Source: Arthrobacter bambusae
GTDB taxonomy: Bacteria > Actinomycetota > Actinomycetes > Actinomycetales > Micrococcaceae
Reading direction: 5' to 3'
Length of the DNA: 64,000 bases
Assembly: GCF_022606295.1 (NCBI RefSeq)
Contig: NZ_JAHHZS010000011.1
Coordinates: 62,001 to 126,000, forward strand
The translations under genes were made by a program, and so were the position numbers. The notes beneath the pieces are model-generated. The model was not told the origin of the DNA. It saw only the letters and a list, made by a program, of their open reading frames with translations, and searched no databases. This document shows positions 28,001-36,640 of the stretch, piece after piece; positions within the stretch are counted from its first letter, which is position 1, and each line of letters starts with the position of its first letter.

Positions 28001-29858
28001 CAACGCCGCCGGGATACTTCACGCCGAGGTCGTAGAGAAACAGCTCCCGGCCACTCCGCCGAAGCTCGAATGGCCGCTGGTCCAGCACTTCAATCCCGAA
28101 GTTGTGCAGGAAGGGCAGGATCTGCGTGAGGCTCCTGGGCCGTGTCAGGTAAAGGCGGATCCGGGCGTCCTCGACGAGCGTGGTCGGCGCGTCCTTCCTG
28201 ACATATACGGTGAGCAACGGATCCCCGTATGGCCTGCCGCCCGCGCCGTCCAGGTCGAACGTCTCGAAATTGATGATGTCCCCGACGGCGGCCTCCGCCT
28301 CGTGGACCGCGCGATAACCAGGCGGAAAGGCGTCCGGCCAAAGCCCGGCGAGCCTTGCGGATTCCGCCGCCGGGAAGCGGTCGCGGATTGCGTCCTCGAG
28401 CGCGTCCGACCATGAACGCGTGGCAGCTATGAGTCGCCGCTCCAGCCGGGAGGCGTCGACGACGTCGGTGCCGCCCGCCCGGACGTCCCGCGCCGCCGCG
28501 CCCACATGGATCCGGAAGAACACCCGGGCCATGGCTGACCCGGTCAGTCGGACCTCGAAGTCGACAGAGTCCGCCTCGAACGACCTCTTGAGTTCTTCTT
28601 GCATCAATAGTCGGACCGCCGTGCTGTAGCGGCGGCGCGGGAAGAGGACGAGGGCGGACACGAACCGTCCATGACTGTCCGGACGAAGGAATACGCGGAT
28701 CCGCTGCAGCACCTCGGCATGAAGGATTTCGTCCGCGAGGCCCGCGAGCTCAGCCGCCTCGATGTGGAACAGCTCGTCCCTCGGAAAGGTCTCCAGGACA
28801 GCCTTCAAGTCCGTGGCCTGGTGCGACCGGGGCGGAAACCCCAGGTCCACGCTGACTGCCTGGACTTTCTCGCGGATGACCGGAATCCGCACGACCGACT
28901 GGTGCGCGGCGCCGGACGTGAACAACCCCAAGAAGCGCCGTTCGCCTGTGGCCTGGCCGGCGGTATCGAACATCGGCACGCGCACTTCGTCCAGGTAGGA
29001 CCGCCTCAGGACTGTGGACCGCACTTCCGAGGTGGAAAGGGCGACGGCTTGGGACCCGCGGATGTTGGGTAAGCCGGGCCAGTCGCCTCCGCTGGCGTCC
29101 CTTGGCGGCCGCCTCAACAGACCCAGCCCGGAACCTTGCCGTTCGGAGAGACTTTCCTGGCCGCCCGCCGTCGTGCGTTCTTCTTCGGCGTAACCAAGGA
29201 ACAGGAAGTTTCCGTCGTCGAGCCAAAGAAGCAGCTCACTGAGCTGTTCAGGGGGCGGCACCATGTCGCGCGGGAATCCGTCCACGGAGGCTACCGCTTC
29301 CGCGACCTTGCCGCGGATGGCGGCCGCGTCTTCGGCGGCAACCCGAACATCATCCAGCACTCTTCGCAGGTTTTCCGTCAGTTCACTGACGGCCGCCGCG
29401 TCCGGCAGCCGGCCGATCTCCACAGCAATCCAGACCTCTGTTTCCCCGGCCTCCGGTGGGGCTTCGCCTTCCACGGACGTTCCAAGCCGGACGTCCAGCA
29501 GCTCGCGGCTCACCGGGTCGCGAAGCACCCGAAAGCTACGATGGACAAGCAGGGTGATCGGCGTGTCGCCGCGGGTGAGCTCCGCCGTGACGGAGTGGAC
29601 AAGATACGGGATGTCCTCTGCCACCACGGCAATGACGCTCGCATCCAATTCGGTCAGGATCCCGACGACGGCCTGCCCGGGCGGGCGCGGGGACGACACT
29701 TTCAGATGGTGCGCAGCCCGCGCGCGGAGCGTCTCGGAACCGTAGCTCCGCAGATCCTCCGTGGGCACCTGGGCAAAGTATTCGGCCAGGAAATCTTCGC
29801 TGGGCTCAAAGGAATCCACTGAATCCGACTGCTCCGCCGGGACCGATTTACGTGCCAT
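25029..29858 (-). CDS. gdh: NAD-specific glutamate dehydrogenase, large (about 180 kDa) class
   Basis: 1609 residues from the ATG at 29858, which has GGAGG upstream; an earlier in-frame start at 29927 lacks support. The long N-terminal regulatory region with ACT-like segments is followed by the catalytic core: PTGAKGGFYPK with the substrate-binding lysine, GGIGDMSGDVFGNAMLL, and EGGNLGFTQRGRIE in the nucleotide-binding part, then an extended C-terminal helical domain. The length and motifs match the GDH-180 family of Streptomyces and mycobacteria, which catabolise glutamate to 2-oxoglutarate with NAD+. In mycobacteria its activity is controlled by a GarA-like protein; no such gene is nearby. 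Monocistronic. Confidence 0.96.
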   Translation of the reverse strand: MARKSVPAEQSDSVDSFEPSEDFLAEYFAQVPTEDLRSYGSETLRARAAHHLKVSSPRPPGQAVVGILTELDASVIAVVAEDIPYLVHSVTAELTRGDTPITLLVHRSFRVLRDPVSRELLDVRLGTSVEGEAPPEAGETEVWIAVEIGRLPDAAAVSELTENLRRVLDDVRVAAEDAAAIRGKVAEAVASVDGFPRDMVPPPEQLSELLLWLDDGNFLFLGYAEEERTTAGGQESLSERQGSGLGLLRRPPRDASGGDWPGLPNIRGSQAVALSTSEVRSTVLRRSYLDEVRVPMFDTAGQATGERRFLGLFTSGAAHQSVVRIPVIREKVQAVSVDLGFPPRSHQATDLKAVLETFPRDELFHIEAAELAGLADEILHAEVLQRIRVFLRPDSHGRFVSALVLFPRRRYSTAVRLLMQEELKRSFEADSVDFEVRLTGSAMARVFFRIHVGAAARDVRAGGTDVVDASRLERRLIAATRSWSDALEDAIRDRFPAAESARLAGLWPDAFPPGYRAVHEAEAAVGDIINFETFDLDGAGGRPYGDPLLTVYVRKDAPTTLVEDARIRLYLTRPRSLTQILPFLHNFGIEVLDQRPFELRRSGRELFLYDLGVKYPGGVDPEETSGLLADAFAAAMRGDIESDRIDALVIRERFAWRQAVILRGYAKYLQQLGTTNSYGFIAETLVANVRATRALLALFHAKFDPGLDEADRDRDTADAKRELLAAIDDIPVLDADRLLRTFMNLVEATTRTNYFLDKAHLSFKLNPAAIAGAPFPRPKFEIWVYSPRVEGVHLRFGTLARGGLRWSDRSEDFRTEVLGLVKAQNVKNSVIVPTGAKGGFYPKRLPDPGADREAWLTEGLDCYRIFVKGLLDLTDNLLTTDRGESVVPPAGVVRHDGDDYYLVVAADKGTASFSDAANSVAQEYGFWLGDAFASGGSVGYDHKQMGITARGAWESAKNHFSELGMDSQTGGFTVGGIGDMSGDVFGNAMLLSPHIRLVAAFDHRDIFLDPDPDAAASFEERKRLFRLPRSSWADYDPSLISAGGGVHSRRSKAIGITEQVRTALGLEPGTSSLPPHALMQAILRAPVDLLYNGGIGTYVKASTESQTDVGDKANDAIRVNGNELRAQIVAEGGNLGFTQRGRIEAALAGVLLNTDAIDNSAGVDCSDHEVNIKIFVDRMIAAQKIGPDERAGFLHSLTDEVSRLVLANNVDQNVLLFNDRHLALELNPGFERIMDWLEDAADLDRGLEALPSTEQLQDRLRAGTGLTSPELSVLAAYAKIELARELTASDLADDPWFKRVLRGYFPRQLSERFDAELDSHPLRRQIICTVVANDMINLGGITFAFRAIEETTAAAAAVARAFVVVREAYGLQRFVDRVASLPPGFPGEHRAAVALPLRRLLDRATRWYVTHDHRDQTIDEALRRIGPTLDLLRTRTTEFLRGSDLDRAEQRLTHWNDAGMPGDLGRRASDLLESFSLLDISLVAEQVEEPLTTIADMYHTVIHWIGVGTLLLRITDLPRQSRWEALARAALRDDAYSAVVDITVSVMRATRASGDSGASAVDRIVEWESGRQEQLGRIKDTFVEVTKPGQVDLASISVALKLLRTLAKR

Positions 29859-29988
29859 GTCACCGCGCCTCCACTGCGGGTACCACTCGCAAAACTGCGG
29901 TTGACGATCCAGCCCCCGCGCCTTCATTCATCATGGCGGGCGGCGGGAACCCCGTCCAGTAGTGGAATGAGGCCACAATGCATGATGC

Positions 29989-30014
29989 GGGCGCGGGCCG
30001 CATGGCCCGCGCCC
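29989..30014. terminator. 11-bp GC hairpin downstream of csbD-like gene
   Basis: GGGCGCGGGCC and GGCCCGCGCCC flank the tetraloop GCAT, 20 bp after the stop of the minus-strand CsbD gene. A likely intrinsic terminator without U-tract. Confidence 0.6.
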
Positions 30015-30033
30015 TGCTGTCGGCGTCGGAAGA

Positions 30034-30210
30034 CTAGTGCTTCCTGAAGGCGCCTTTGATCTTTTCGCCTGCCAGCTTCAGATCGGCCCGGACCTGACGG
30101 GACTTGCCCTCAGCCTTCAGCCGGTCATTGCCGGTGGCCTCGCCGGCCGCTTCCGTGGCCTTGCCATGGAGCTTCCCGGCAGCGTGATGGATCCTCTCAC
30201 CCCAACCCAT
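30034..30210 (-). CDS. CsbD-like stress response protein
   Basis: 58 residues from the ATG at 30210 with AAGGAGAG upstream. The whole sequence is one lysine- and alanine-rich CsbD domain (AGKLHGKATEAAGEATGNDR..., then a KAEGKSRQ helix). CsbD proteins are small, hydrophilic and sigma-B- or stress-controlled in many bacteria; the molecular role is unknown. The frame upstream of the ATG is open but has no family similarity and no ribosome binding site. Confidence 0.9.
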   Translation of the reverse strand: MGWGERIHHAAGKLHGKATEAAGEATGNDRLKAEGKSRQVRADLKLAGEKIKGAFRKH

Positions 30211-30346
30211 GATGGCTCTCCTTAGTCGGCGGCCCGCGGCAGGACACCGTGAGGCCGCACTTAAATTGTAGGGACGGAAGTCCGGCAAGGCACGTCCCCG
30301 CCGGGAAACCTCACCACTCAGGAAGCACGGATTCTCGTCCCGTACC

Positions 30347-31327
30347 ATGGGGCGGATGGTGTTCATACGGCTATACCGCGAAGGCAAACTCGAACGCGAC
30401 GACGTCCGCGCCCACGAAATCGAAGCCCTGGCCCGCCAGGATGACGTGGTGCTGTGGATCGACTACACGGACCCGACGGCGGATGACCTGCTCGGCGTCG
30501 AAACGGTATATGGGCTCCACCGCCTCGCCGTCGAGGATGCCGTCCACGACTTCCAGCGGCCCAAACTGGACCGGTACCCGAACCATCTGTTCCTCTCGGC
30601 CTACCAGGCGGCGCTGCAGCCCGGCACCGGCGAACTGGCCGTCGTCGAGCTCTCGGCATTCGTGACCCACAACGCCCTCGTGACCGTGCACGGGCCCGGG
30701 TTCGACACCGACAAGCTGACGGCGCACTGGGACGCCGAACCCGACCTGGCGCAGCACGGGGTCCCATTCCTCTTCTGGGGCCTGTTGGACATGATCGTCG
30801 ACGGACATTTCGATGCCGTCCAGGAGCTCGATGGCTACATCGACGCCCTCGAGGAGTCGCTCTTCGAGGACCACTCCCCTGACCACGACCTGCAGCGGAA
30901 GACCTTCGAACTCCGCAAAAACCTCGTCCGGCTCCGCCGCATCGTCCTGCCCATGCGTGAAGTCCTCAACACCCTCCTCCGGCGGGAGGACCTGGTCGGC
31001 TGCAGCCCGGCGATGCAGCCCTTCCTGCAGGACGTTTACGACCATGTGCTGCGTGCCTCGGAATGGACGGAGTCGCTCCGCGACCTGGTCACCACCATCC
31101 TGGAAACCCACATCAGCATCCAGGGGAACCAGATGAACCTGGTCATGAAGAAGGTCACCAGCTGGGCCGCGATCATCGCCGTCCCCACAGCAGTGACAGG
31201 CTTCTTCGGGCAGAACGTGCCGTTCTTCGGCTTCCAGAACGATTACGGTCTCTGGCTATCCAGTGCACTCATGGCCGGCGGTTCGATCTTCCTGTACCTG
31301 GCCTTCAAGAAGCGGGACTGGATCTAG
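30347..31327 (+). CDS. CorA-family divalent cation transporter with a variant pore motif
   Basis: 326 residues (an internal ATG at 30356 is an alternative start). The long cytoplasmic N-terminal domain (VYGLHRLAVEDAVHDFQRPK) and coiled region are followed by two C-terminal helices. The loop after the first helix, where CorA has the Mg2+-selective GMN, reads FFGQNVPFF, so the motif is GQN. The basic tail KKRDWI is as in CorA. It is probably a Mg2+, Co2+ or related ion channel in the inner membrane; the substituted selectivity residue makes the ion uncertain. Convergent with the next gene, stops 10 bp apart. Confidence 0.88.
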   Translation: MGRMVFIRLYREGKLERDDVRAHEIEALARQDDVVLWIDYTDPTADDLLGVETVYGLHRLAVEDAVHDFQRPKLDRYPNHLFLSAYQAALQPGTGELAVVELSAFVTHNALVTVHGPGFDTDKLTAHWDAEPDLAQHGVPFLFWGLLDMIVDGHFDAVQELDGYIDALEESLFEDHSPDHDLQRKTFELRKNLVRLRRIVLPMREVLNTLLRREDLVGCSPAMQPFLQDVYDHVLRASEWTESLRDLVTTILETHISIQGNQMNLVMKKVTSWAAIIAVPTAVTGFFGQNVPFFGFQNDYGLWLSSALMAGGSIFLYLAFKKRDWI

Positions 31328-31337
31328 CGCGGGAGCC

Positions 31338-32996
31338 CTACTGTCCGTCCTTGCGGCCCGGAAGCACCAGCAGCGCGTCCCCGATGGCACGTTCCGATCC
31401 GCCGGACGGGCTGTTCTGGATCTTCCCTTGGGCAACCGCTGTTGTTGAACCTCCGCCATCGAGGTTCATGGCCTGGACCATGCCGAGCGAGAGTGCGACG
31501 TCCGCCTCTTCCTTCAGGCTCAGTCCCAGCGAGGCAGTCGATCGTCCATCCGCGGTTACAAGCATGGTCCTGCCCTGGGCGTCGGTCCCGGCGAAGGTCC
31601 GGGGGTTCCGCTTGTGGACCCACCCGTAGTAGAAGCTGTTTCCATCGTTGGGGTGCACCATGCCGTCATGCCGCACCGTCACGTCTTCACTGCCGTCCTT
31701 GACCAGCAGCGGGCCGCCGTTGACCACGCTCGTGGCCTTGTTCGTGTGCAAGGGTTTCCCGTCCTGGCCGAGCAGTCCGGCGTCGATCCTCAGCTTCGCG
31801 CCTACAGGAGCGAGGGCGCGGAGCCGTGCGACGTCGGTTCCGGTGGCCTGGATGGTGTGTCCGCCCGCAGGGACGGCCGCGCCACGGGTATCGGCGATGG
31901 AGGTAACGGTGTCATGGCTGTCTACCATCACTTCAAGGCCTGGACCGGCAGGCGTGGTCGGACCGAACTCCGGAGTGAAGGTGACGAGCTCGTTGGAGTT
32001 CGTGCAGGTCACGTCCTGGAGCGGGCCTGAGGTAGGCAGGTCGTTGGCGCCTCCGCAGTTGCGGATCAGGCCGGGTACCCGGTCGATGCCGTCCAGAGCG
32101 GCTTCCCCGGAAGGGGCGGAGACCTTCCCCGCCCAGGTCAGCCGCTGGATGCTGCTGGAATTCTTCTTTCCGTCAATGACGAAGGCCGGACGGTCCGCCA
32201 CGGCTTCGCTGAGAACCCTCCCTCTGTACACTCCGACGCCGGCGGGGTCACCTTCGGCGCCGGCCTTCGGGTCGAAGACGAAGAAGCCCGCGTTGACAGC
32301 CGCGAGGGCGTGGGCGTCCGATGCCAACTGGCTGGTCGTCTCCCGCTTCTCAAGATCCGGGCCGAACGAGGCGGCGAGCTGGCCTTGGTACTTCCCCGGG
32401 TCGACCGTGATGACGTCAAGGTTCCACGGTCCGCGCGTCGTGGTGCTGGTCCCGGCGTCGCCGTCCCACCCGGTGTAGATCACGGAGGAGGCGAAACCGG
32501 CGGCCTTGATCTGCGCGACGAGGGCCGCGCCGTCGGCCTGCGCGGCAAGGTGGCCGGCACGGACCCGGTAACCCAGATCGCCTCCGGCGTCGGCAAGCTG
32601 CGGAGACTGGACATGTTCAACGCGGGCATCGACGCCGCCAGCCTTGAGCTTGTCCGCCGTGCGCTGGGCGGTGTCCTGGCTTGAGAGCGCCGACGCCGGA
32701 GCATCCGGATCCGGCGAATCCGCGGGAATGGCCACTTCGGCCGTCCAGAAAAGCGAAGAGTCCGCTCCGCCGCGGCTGATTTTGGTCAACGTAACGCCGG
32801 GGGCGAGGGTCGTCACCGTCCGGCTCTCGGGAAGGTCCGCGGCGCCAAGGTTGAGGTGCGAACTCTGATCCGAGCCGTTGTCACCAATCCGGCCATCATC
32901 CGCCTGGGCTGGGCTCACGGGGCTGAGGAGCGCCGACACGACGGCCACGACCAGTCCGCCGGTGAGGGCAGTGCGGTGCTTAAGGGAGTCATTCAT
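31338..32996 (-). CDS. Secreted phosphodiester glycosidase (NAGPA) family protein
   Basis: 552 residues. A Sec signal peptide ends near residue 32 (SPVSPAQA then DD). Residues about 95-185 carry two SPOR-like units (TADKLKAGGVDARVEHVQSP and ALVAQIKAAGFASSVIYTGW). Residues about 190-545 are a phosphodiester glycosidase domain, with AAVNAGFFVFD, VVNGGPLLV, LVTADGR and QAMNLDGGGSTTAV. The fold is related to the mammalian uncovering enzyme; bacterial members are thought to act on glycosyl phosphodiesters of wall polymers. SPOR units suggest binding to denuded peptidoglycan. The start ATG is clear from the signal peptide. Confidence 0.88.
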   Translation of the reverse strand: MNDSLKHRTALTGGLVVAVVSALLSPVSPAQADDGRIGDNGSDQSSHLNLGAADLPESRTVTTLAPGVTLTKISRGGADSSLFWTAEVAIPADSPDPDAPASALSSQDTAQRTADKLKAGGVDARVEHVQSPQLADAGGDLGYRVRAGHLAAQADGAALVAQIKAAGFASSVIYTGWDGDAGTSTTTRGPWNLDVITVDPGKYQGQLAASFGPDLEKRETTSQLASDAHALAAVNAGFFVFDPKAGAEGDPAGVGVYRGRVLSEAVADRPAFVIDGKKNSSSIQRLTWAGKVSAPSGEAALDGIDRVPGLIRNCGGANDLPTSGPLQDVTCTNSNELVTFTPEFGPTTPAGPGLEVMVDSHDTVTSIADTRGAAVPAGGHTIQATGTDVARLRALAPVGAKLRIDAGLLGQDGKPLHTNKATSVVNGGPLLVKDGSEDVTVRHDGMVHPNDGNSFYYGWVHKRNPRTFAGTDAQGRTMLVTADGRSTASLGLSLKEEADVALSLGMVQAMNLDGGGSTTAVAQGKIQNSPSGGSERAIGDALLVLPGRKDGQ

Positions 32997-33458
32997 GCGT
33001 CCACCGTATAAAGACCGGGCCGTCGCCCGGGCCGGTTTTACGGGTTGACGATGCCTATTGACCGAACCTTCATGCCACGTTCACTTGTACGCGGCATGTT
33101 CCCTACGGCCAGAAATCCCGGTTCCGCCAGACCCCGACGGTGGGCCTGGGAACCCGGCTTAACCCCACGGGGTCGAAGGAACCATCCTTGGGCGCCGCGG
33201 CGTCCGTATACGACTCTTGAGTATCACCTTGCGATACGTCGTGTGGCTCGTCAGGCGACTGCTGGCTGTTGGACACAACTCCCCCTTGATATTTGTCCAG
33301 ATTGGCGTGGGTACGAGCTGCCCCTCAGTCCCCACACGCACAATATTATGAACAGCTGGTTAATGAAAGAGTTATAGGCGGTTAACCGAGAGATCTTCGG
33401 TGGAATCCCGGATTCCGGCTTGGAGCCACGTCGAAGGACTCAAGGCAGAATGGACAGC
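32997..33458. other. Intergenic region with AT-rich patch and small inverted repeats
   Basis: 462 bp between divergent genes. A 110-codon frame in it has biased, repeat-like composition and no family similarity, and is not called. An 8-bp palindrome CGTATACG (33205-33212) and an inverted pair GTATC/GATAC (33221-33237, 7-nt spacer) sit close together. 33335-33385 is unusually AT-rich for this genome. It may hold promoters or a decayed gene; nothing was recognised. Confidence 0.45.
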
Positions 33459-34043
33459 ATGCCCCAGACTACGTTTGCCCTCGTCCGCCACGGCCAGACA
33501 GACTGGAATGCCCAGCGCCGGCTGCAGGGATCCACCGACATCCCGCTGAACGGGGTCGGCCGCGGCCAGGCGCGCGACGCCGTCGCTGTCCTCTCCGGTG
33601 ACGAGTGGGACGCCGTCGTGTCGTCCCCCCTGAGCCGGGCCGCGGAAACCGCCGCGCTGATTGCTGCAGGGCTGGGGCTGAGCGTGGACCGCCACATACC
33701 TGAGCTCACCGAGCGCCGCTTCGGGCCTGCCGAGGGCCTGCGCGCAGGACCAGAACTGGAAGCACTGCGCATTCCCGGAGGCTTCCGCGGGGCGGAAAGC
33801 GAGGAGGAAGCAGCGTCCCGCGGCTTGGCCGCGCTGGAAGCCCTGGCCGAAGAGTTCCGCGGCGGACGCGTGCTTGTTGTCGCCCATGGGACATTGCTCC
33901 GTCTGAGCCTCGGCCGCGCGGTCGGCCGCACCCTGGACAGCATCGACAATGCCGTGCTCAACCTTGCCCACCACCATGCCATTGACGGGTGGCGGCTCGA
34001 ATACTTCAATGGTGAACGCGTCATGGCGAACGTTCCCGGCTGA
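33459..34043 (+). CDS. Histidine phosphatase (phosphoglycerate mutase-like) family protein
   Basis: 194 residues if the ATG at 33459 is used; an ATG at 33450 is possible. The phosphohistidine motif FALVRHGQTDWN is at the N-terminus, with LQGSTDIPLN, SSPLSRAAETA, the acidic partner segment ELTERRFGPAEGL, and the second catalytic His in VLVVAHGTLLR. It is a cofactor-independent-type broad phosphatase rather than the glycolytic mutase, given its length and the SSPLSRAxETA pattern shared with GpmB/CobC-like proteins. The substrate is unknown. Confidence 0.9.
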   Translation: MPQTTFALVRHGQTDWNAQRRLQGSTDIPLNGVGRGQARDAVAVLSGDEWDAVVSSPLSRAAETAALIAAGLGLSVDRHIPELTERRFGPAEGLRAGPELEALRIPGGFRGAESEEEAASRGLAALEALAEEFRGGRVLVVAHGTLLRLSLGRAVGRTLDSIDNAVLNLAHHHAIDGWRLEYFNGERVMANVPG

Positions 34044-34125
34044 ACACCGCCGAACCGAAGGCATATCCGCCAGGACAGCGGCGTGGGAGACTGTTCAGCA
34101 CGCACAGGAACTCTTTCCGAAGGGG

Positions 34126-35448
34126 ATGGTCACCGTGGCGGCAACCGGTCTCAACGCCGTCGAGCACATTGTCGTCTTGATGCTTGAAAACCGCTCATTC
34201 GATCACATGCTCGGATACCTCTATGCCGATTCCGGCAATGTTTCCCCCGCGGGCGACCCGTTCGAGGGCTTGACCGGCACGGAGTCCTGCCCCGGAACCG
34301 ATGGCAGTCAAGTGGGCGTCTATCGCTTGCTCCCCTCCACTCCTGACGTCTACTTCATGCCGGGCGCCGACCCCGGAGAGGGATACCAGGCAACGAACGA
34401 ACAGCTCTATGGCACCGCCGCCGCGCCGAAAGCGGGGACGGTTCCGTCCATGACCGGCTTTGTGAGCAACTATGCCGGCGCCATCAAGGACAACCTGGCC
34501 AAGGGCTGGCATGTGGTGCCGGGAACAACGGAGCACATGATCATGGGCTGCTTCACTCCGGAGACCCTGCCCGTGTTGTCGGCAATGGCTAAGGGATTCG
34601 CCGTCTGCGACGCGTGGTTCGCGTCAGCTCCCACCATGACGATGCCCAACCGGGCCTTCGCCTGTGCCGGCACCAGCCAGGGCAACCTTGATGACAAGGC
34701 CAAGCGGTTCACCGTACCGAGCATCTTCGGGCACCTGGGCAACCACGGGATTCCGTGGAAGATCTATGGCGAAACCGCGTCGCCCTTGACGAAACTCGAC
34801 TTCGACGACACCCGGCACGCTCCGGCGTCGAACATTGGCCTGTTTACGGACTTCCAAGCCGACGCTGCGGCCGGCAAGCTGCCCGCGTACGCGTTCCTTG
34901 AGCCTTCCTGGTCCTCGACGGGCAACAGCGAACACCCCAACTACAACGTCGCGCTCGGCGAGCAGTTCCTGCTCGACGCTTATCGCGCCGTCCACGACGG
35001 GCCGGCGTGGGACTCCACCCTGTTCATCGTCACGTATGACGAACACGGCGGCTGCTACGACCACGTGGCTCCGGCCTGGGGCGCGACGCCGCCGGACAAC
35101 ATCCCAGGGGAATTCGGCTTCGATTTCACCCGGTTCGGGGTGCGGGTGCCGACGGTATTGATCAGTCCGCTCATCCCGGGCGGCACCGTCTTCCGGGCTC
35201 CAGGTCCTGTCCCGCTTGATCACACCAGCATCCTGGCGACCGTCGAACATCGATGGAATCTGCCGCCCCTCACCCACCGGGATGCAGCGGCGCCCGACGT
35301 CGGCGCGGCCTTGAGCCTCGCCGTCCCCCGCACCGACGACCCCCTCGCGGGCGTTCAGGCACCTGCTCCTCCGCCGACCACGAGGGCACTGGCAGAACAA
35401 CCGTCCCACCTGCAGCAGTTACACGACGAACTCCTCGCGCAACCGTAG
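34126..35448 (+). CDS. Phosphoesterase family (phospholipase C / acid phosphatase-like) protein
   Basis: About 440 residues. Start is either ATG 34126 or GTG 34135; the GTG has AAGGGG at better spacing. Family signature HIVVLMLENRSFDHMLG at the N-terminus, the TYDEHGGCYDHV segment near residue 305 and RFGVRVPTVLISPLIPGG after it. These are the conserved blocks of the bacterial non-haemolytic phospholipase C / AcpA phosphoesterase family. No Tat or Sec signal is visible, unlike the secreted members, so it may be intracellular or use a nonclassical route. It lies 82 bp downstream of the histidine phosphatase. Confidence 0.85.
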   Translation: MVTVAATGLNAVEHIVVLMLENRSFDHMLGYLYADSGNVSPAGDPFEGLTGTESCPGTDGSQVGVYRLLPSTPDVYFMPGADPGEGYQATNEQLYGTAAAPKAGTVPSMTGFVSNYAGAIKDNLAKGWHVVPGTTEHMIMGCFTPETLPVLSAMAKGFAVCDAWFASAPTMTMPNRAFACAGTSQGNLDDKAKRFTVPSIFGHLGNHGIPWKIYGETASPLTKLDFDDTRHAPASNIGLFTDFQADAAAGKLPAYAFLEPSWSSTGNSEHPNYNVALGEQFLLDAYRAVHDGPAWDSTLFIVTYDEHGGCYDHVAPAWGATPPDNIPGEFGFDFTRFGVRVPTVLISPLIPGGTVFRAPGPVPLDHTSILATVEHRWNLPPLTHRDAAAPDVGAALSLAVPRTDDPLAGVQAPAPPPTTRALAEQPSHLQQLHDELLAQP

Positions 35449-35468
35449 CATTTGGCCCTGGGTTCTGT

Positions 35469-36578
35469 TCAGGCCACGGTTCCATCGCCGGACTCGATGC
35501 CGGCCGCTTCACCGCGCCCCGACCACGTCTTGATGGCGGTCCAGGCAACAGCTGCGGTGGGCACTGCCAACAAGGCACCGATAATCCCTGCGAGCATCGT
35601 GCCGATGGCCAATGCCAGCAAAATGGCCAGTCCATGAATGCTCAGGACCTTGCCCATCAGGACGGGTTGGAGGAAATGGTGCTCTAGCTGGTTGGCCGCC
35701 ACAAGAACAGCGAGGACGATGAGCGAGGTCACCGGACCGTTCGAGATCAGGGCGACACCTACGGCGAGGGTACCTGCCGCGGTGGAACCAATGATGGGAA
35801 TGAACCCGCCGATGAACACAAAAACGCCCAGGGGCAGGGCGAGCGGGACACCGAGGATAGCCAGGACGGTCCCGATGATCAGGCCGTTCACTGCTGCGAT
35901 CAGGGCTGTGCCCCGGACATAGCCTCCCAGCACGGTGGCGCTTCTTTCCGCAGCCAGGTGCGCCTTTCCGCGATGGGCCGCCGGAAGGAATCCGAACAGG
36001 AACGTCCTGATCCTCTCGCCGTCCTTGAGGAAGAAGAACAAGATCACCACCATGAGAACCAGGCCGGCCAGGATTTCACCGACAGTACGGGCGCCGGTCA
36101 GCGCTTCGGCACCGAAGCTGCTGCTCGTGAAGAAGCGCTGGATGGAATCGGCCACGGAGCGGAGTTGCTCGTCGCTGACTCGGAAGGGCCCGTTGTTCAG
36201 GAATTGGTGCAATTGGTCGATACCGGCAGTGAATTTCACGGCAAGTTCCTTGGATTGCGCCCTGATAAGGAAGACGATTCCGGTGATGACCCCGCCGAAA
36301 ACAGCAAGGATCCCCACAAACGATGCTGCGACAGCAAGGGCACGTGGCCACCGGTGGTCAGTCAGCCAACGCACCAGAGGTGAGATCGCGGAGGCAAGAA
36401 TGAGCGCGATGGTGACCGGGATCATGACGAGCGGCACCCTGGTCATCGCATACACCATCACCGAAACAAAGGTAATAACCAGGAGCATCTGTGCCGAACG
36501 GATCCCGGCGCGGCCCAGGCCGTCAGACCAGATCGCTGACATTTTGGGCTTGTTCGGCGAGTCATTGCTTTCAGTCAT
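35469..36578 (-). CDS. AI-2E family transporter (PerM/YdiK-like)
   Basis: 369 residues with about eight transmembrane helices. The arrangement of two N-terminal helices, a longer extracytoplasmic segment (about residues 105-165) and the C-terminal helices containing GGFIPIIGSTAAG and a QPVLMGKVLSIHG segment is typical of the family. ATG preceded by AGGAAGGA. Members export small molecules or act as Na+/H+ antiporters; the name does not show that AI-2 is the substrate. Co-directional with the DUF1003 gene 62 bp upstream. Confidence 0.92.
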   Translation of the reverse strand: MTESNDSPNKPKMSAIWSDGLGRAGIRSAQMLLVITFVSVMVYAMTRVPLVMIPVTIALILASAISPLVRWLTDHRWPRALAVAASFVGILAVFGGVITGIVFLIRAQSKELAVKFTAGIDQLHQFLNNGPFRVSDEQLRSVADSIQRFFTSSSFGAEALTGARTVGEILAGLVLMVVILFFFLKDGERIRTFLFGFLPAAHRGKAHLAAERSATVLGGYVRGTALIAAVNGLIIGTVLAILGVPLALPLGVFVFIGGFIPIIGSTAAGTLAVGVALISNGPVTSLIVLAVLVAANQLEHHFLQPVLMGKVLSIHGLAILLALAIGTMLAGIIGALLAVPTAAVAWTAIKTWSGRGEAAGIESGDGTVA

Positions 36579-36640
36579 GGAGTTCCTTCCTGGTGGTTCC
36601 GGCGCGGATGCCCCGCCGTCGTGCCTTTAGCCATCGTGCA

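Noticed and set aside
29859..29927. Upstream start for the glutamate dehydrogenase
   Set aside because: The ATG at 29858 has GGAGG at proper distance and gives the usual family N-terminus.
33045..33377. 110-codon open frame
   Set aside because: No ribosome binding site, composition unlike neighbours, no recognisable family.
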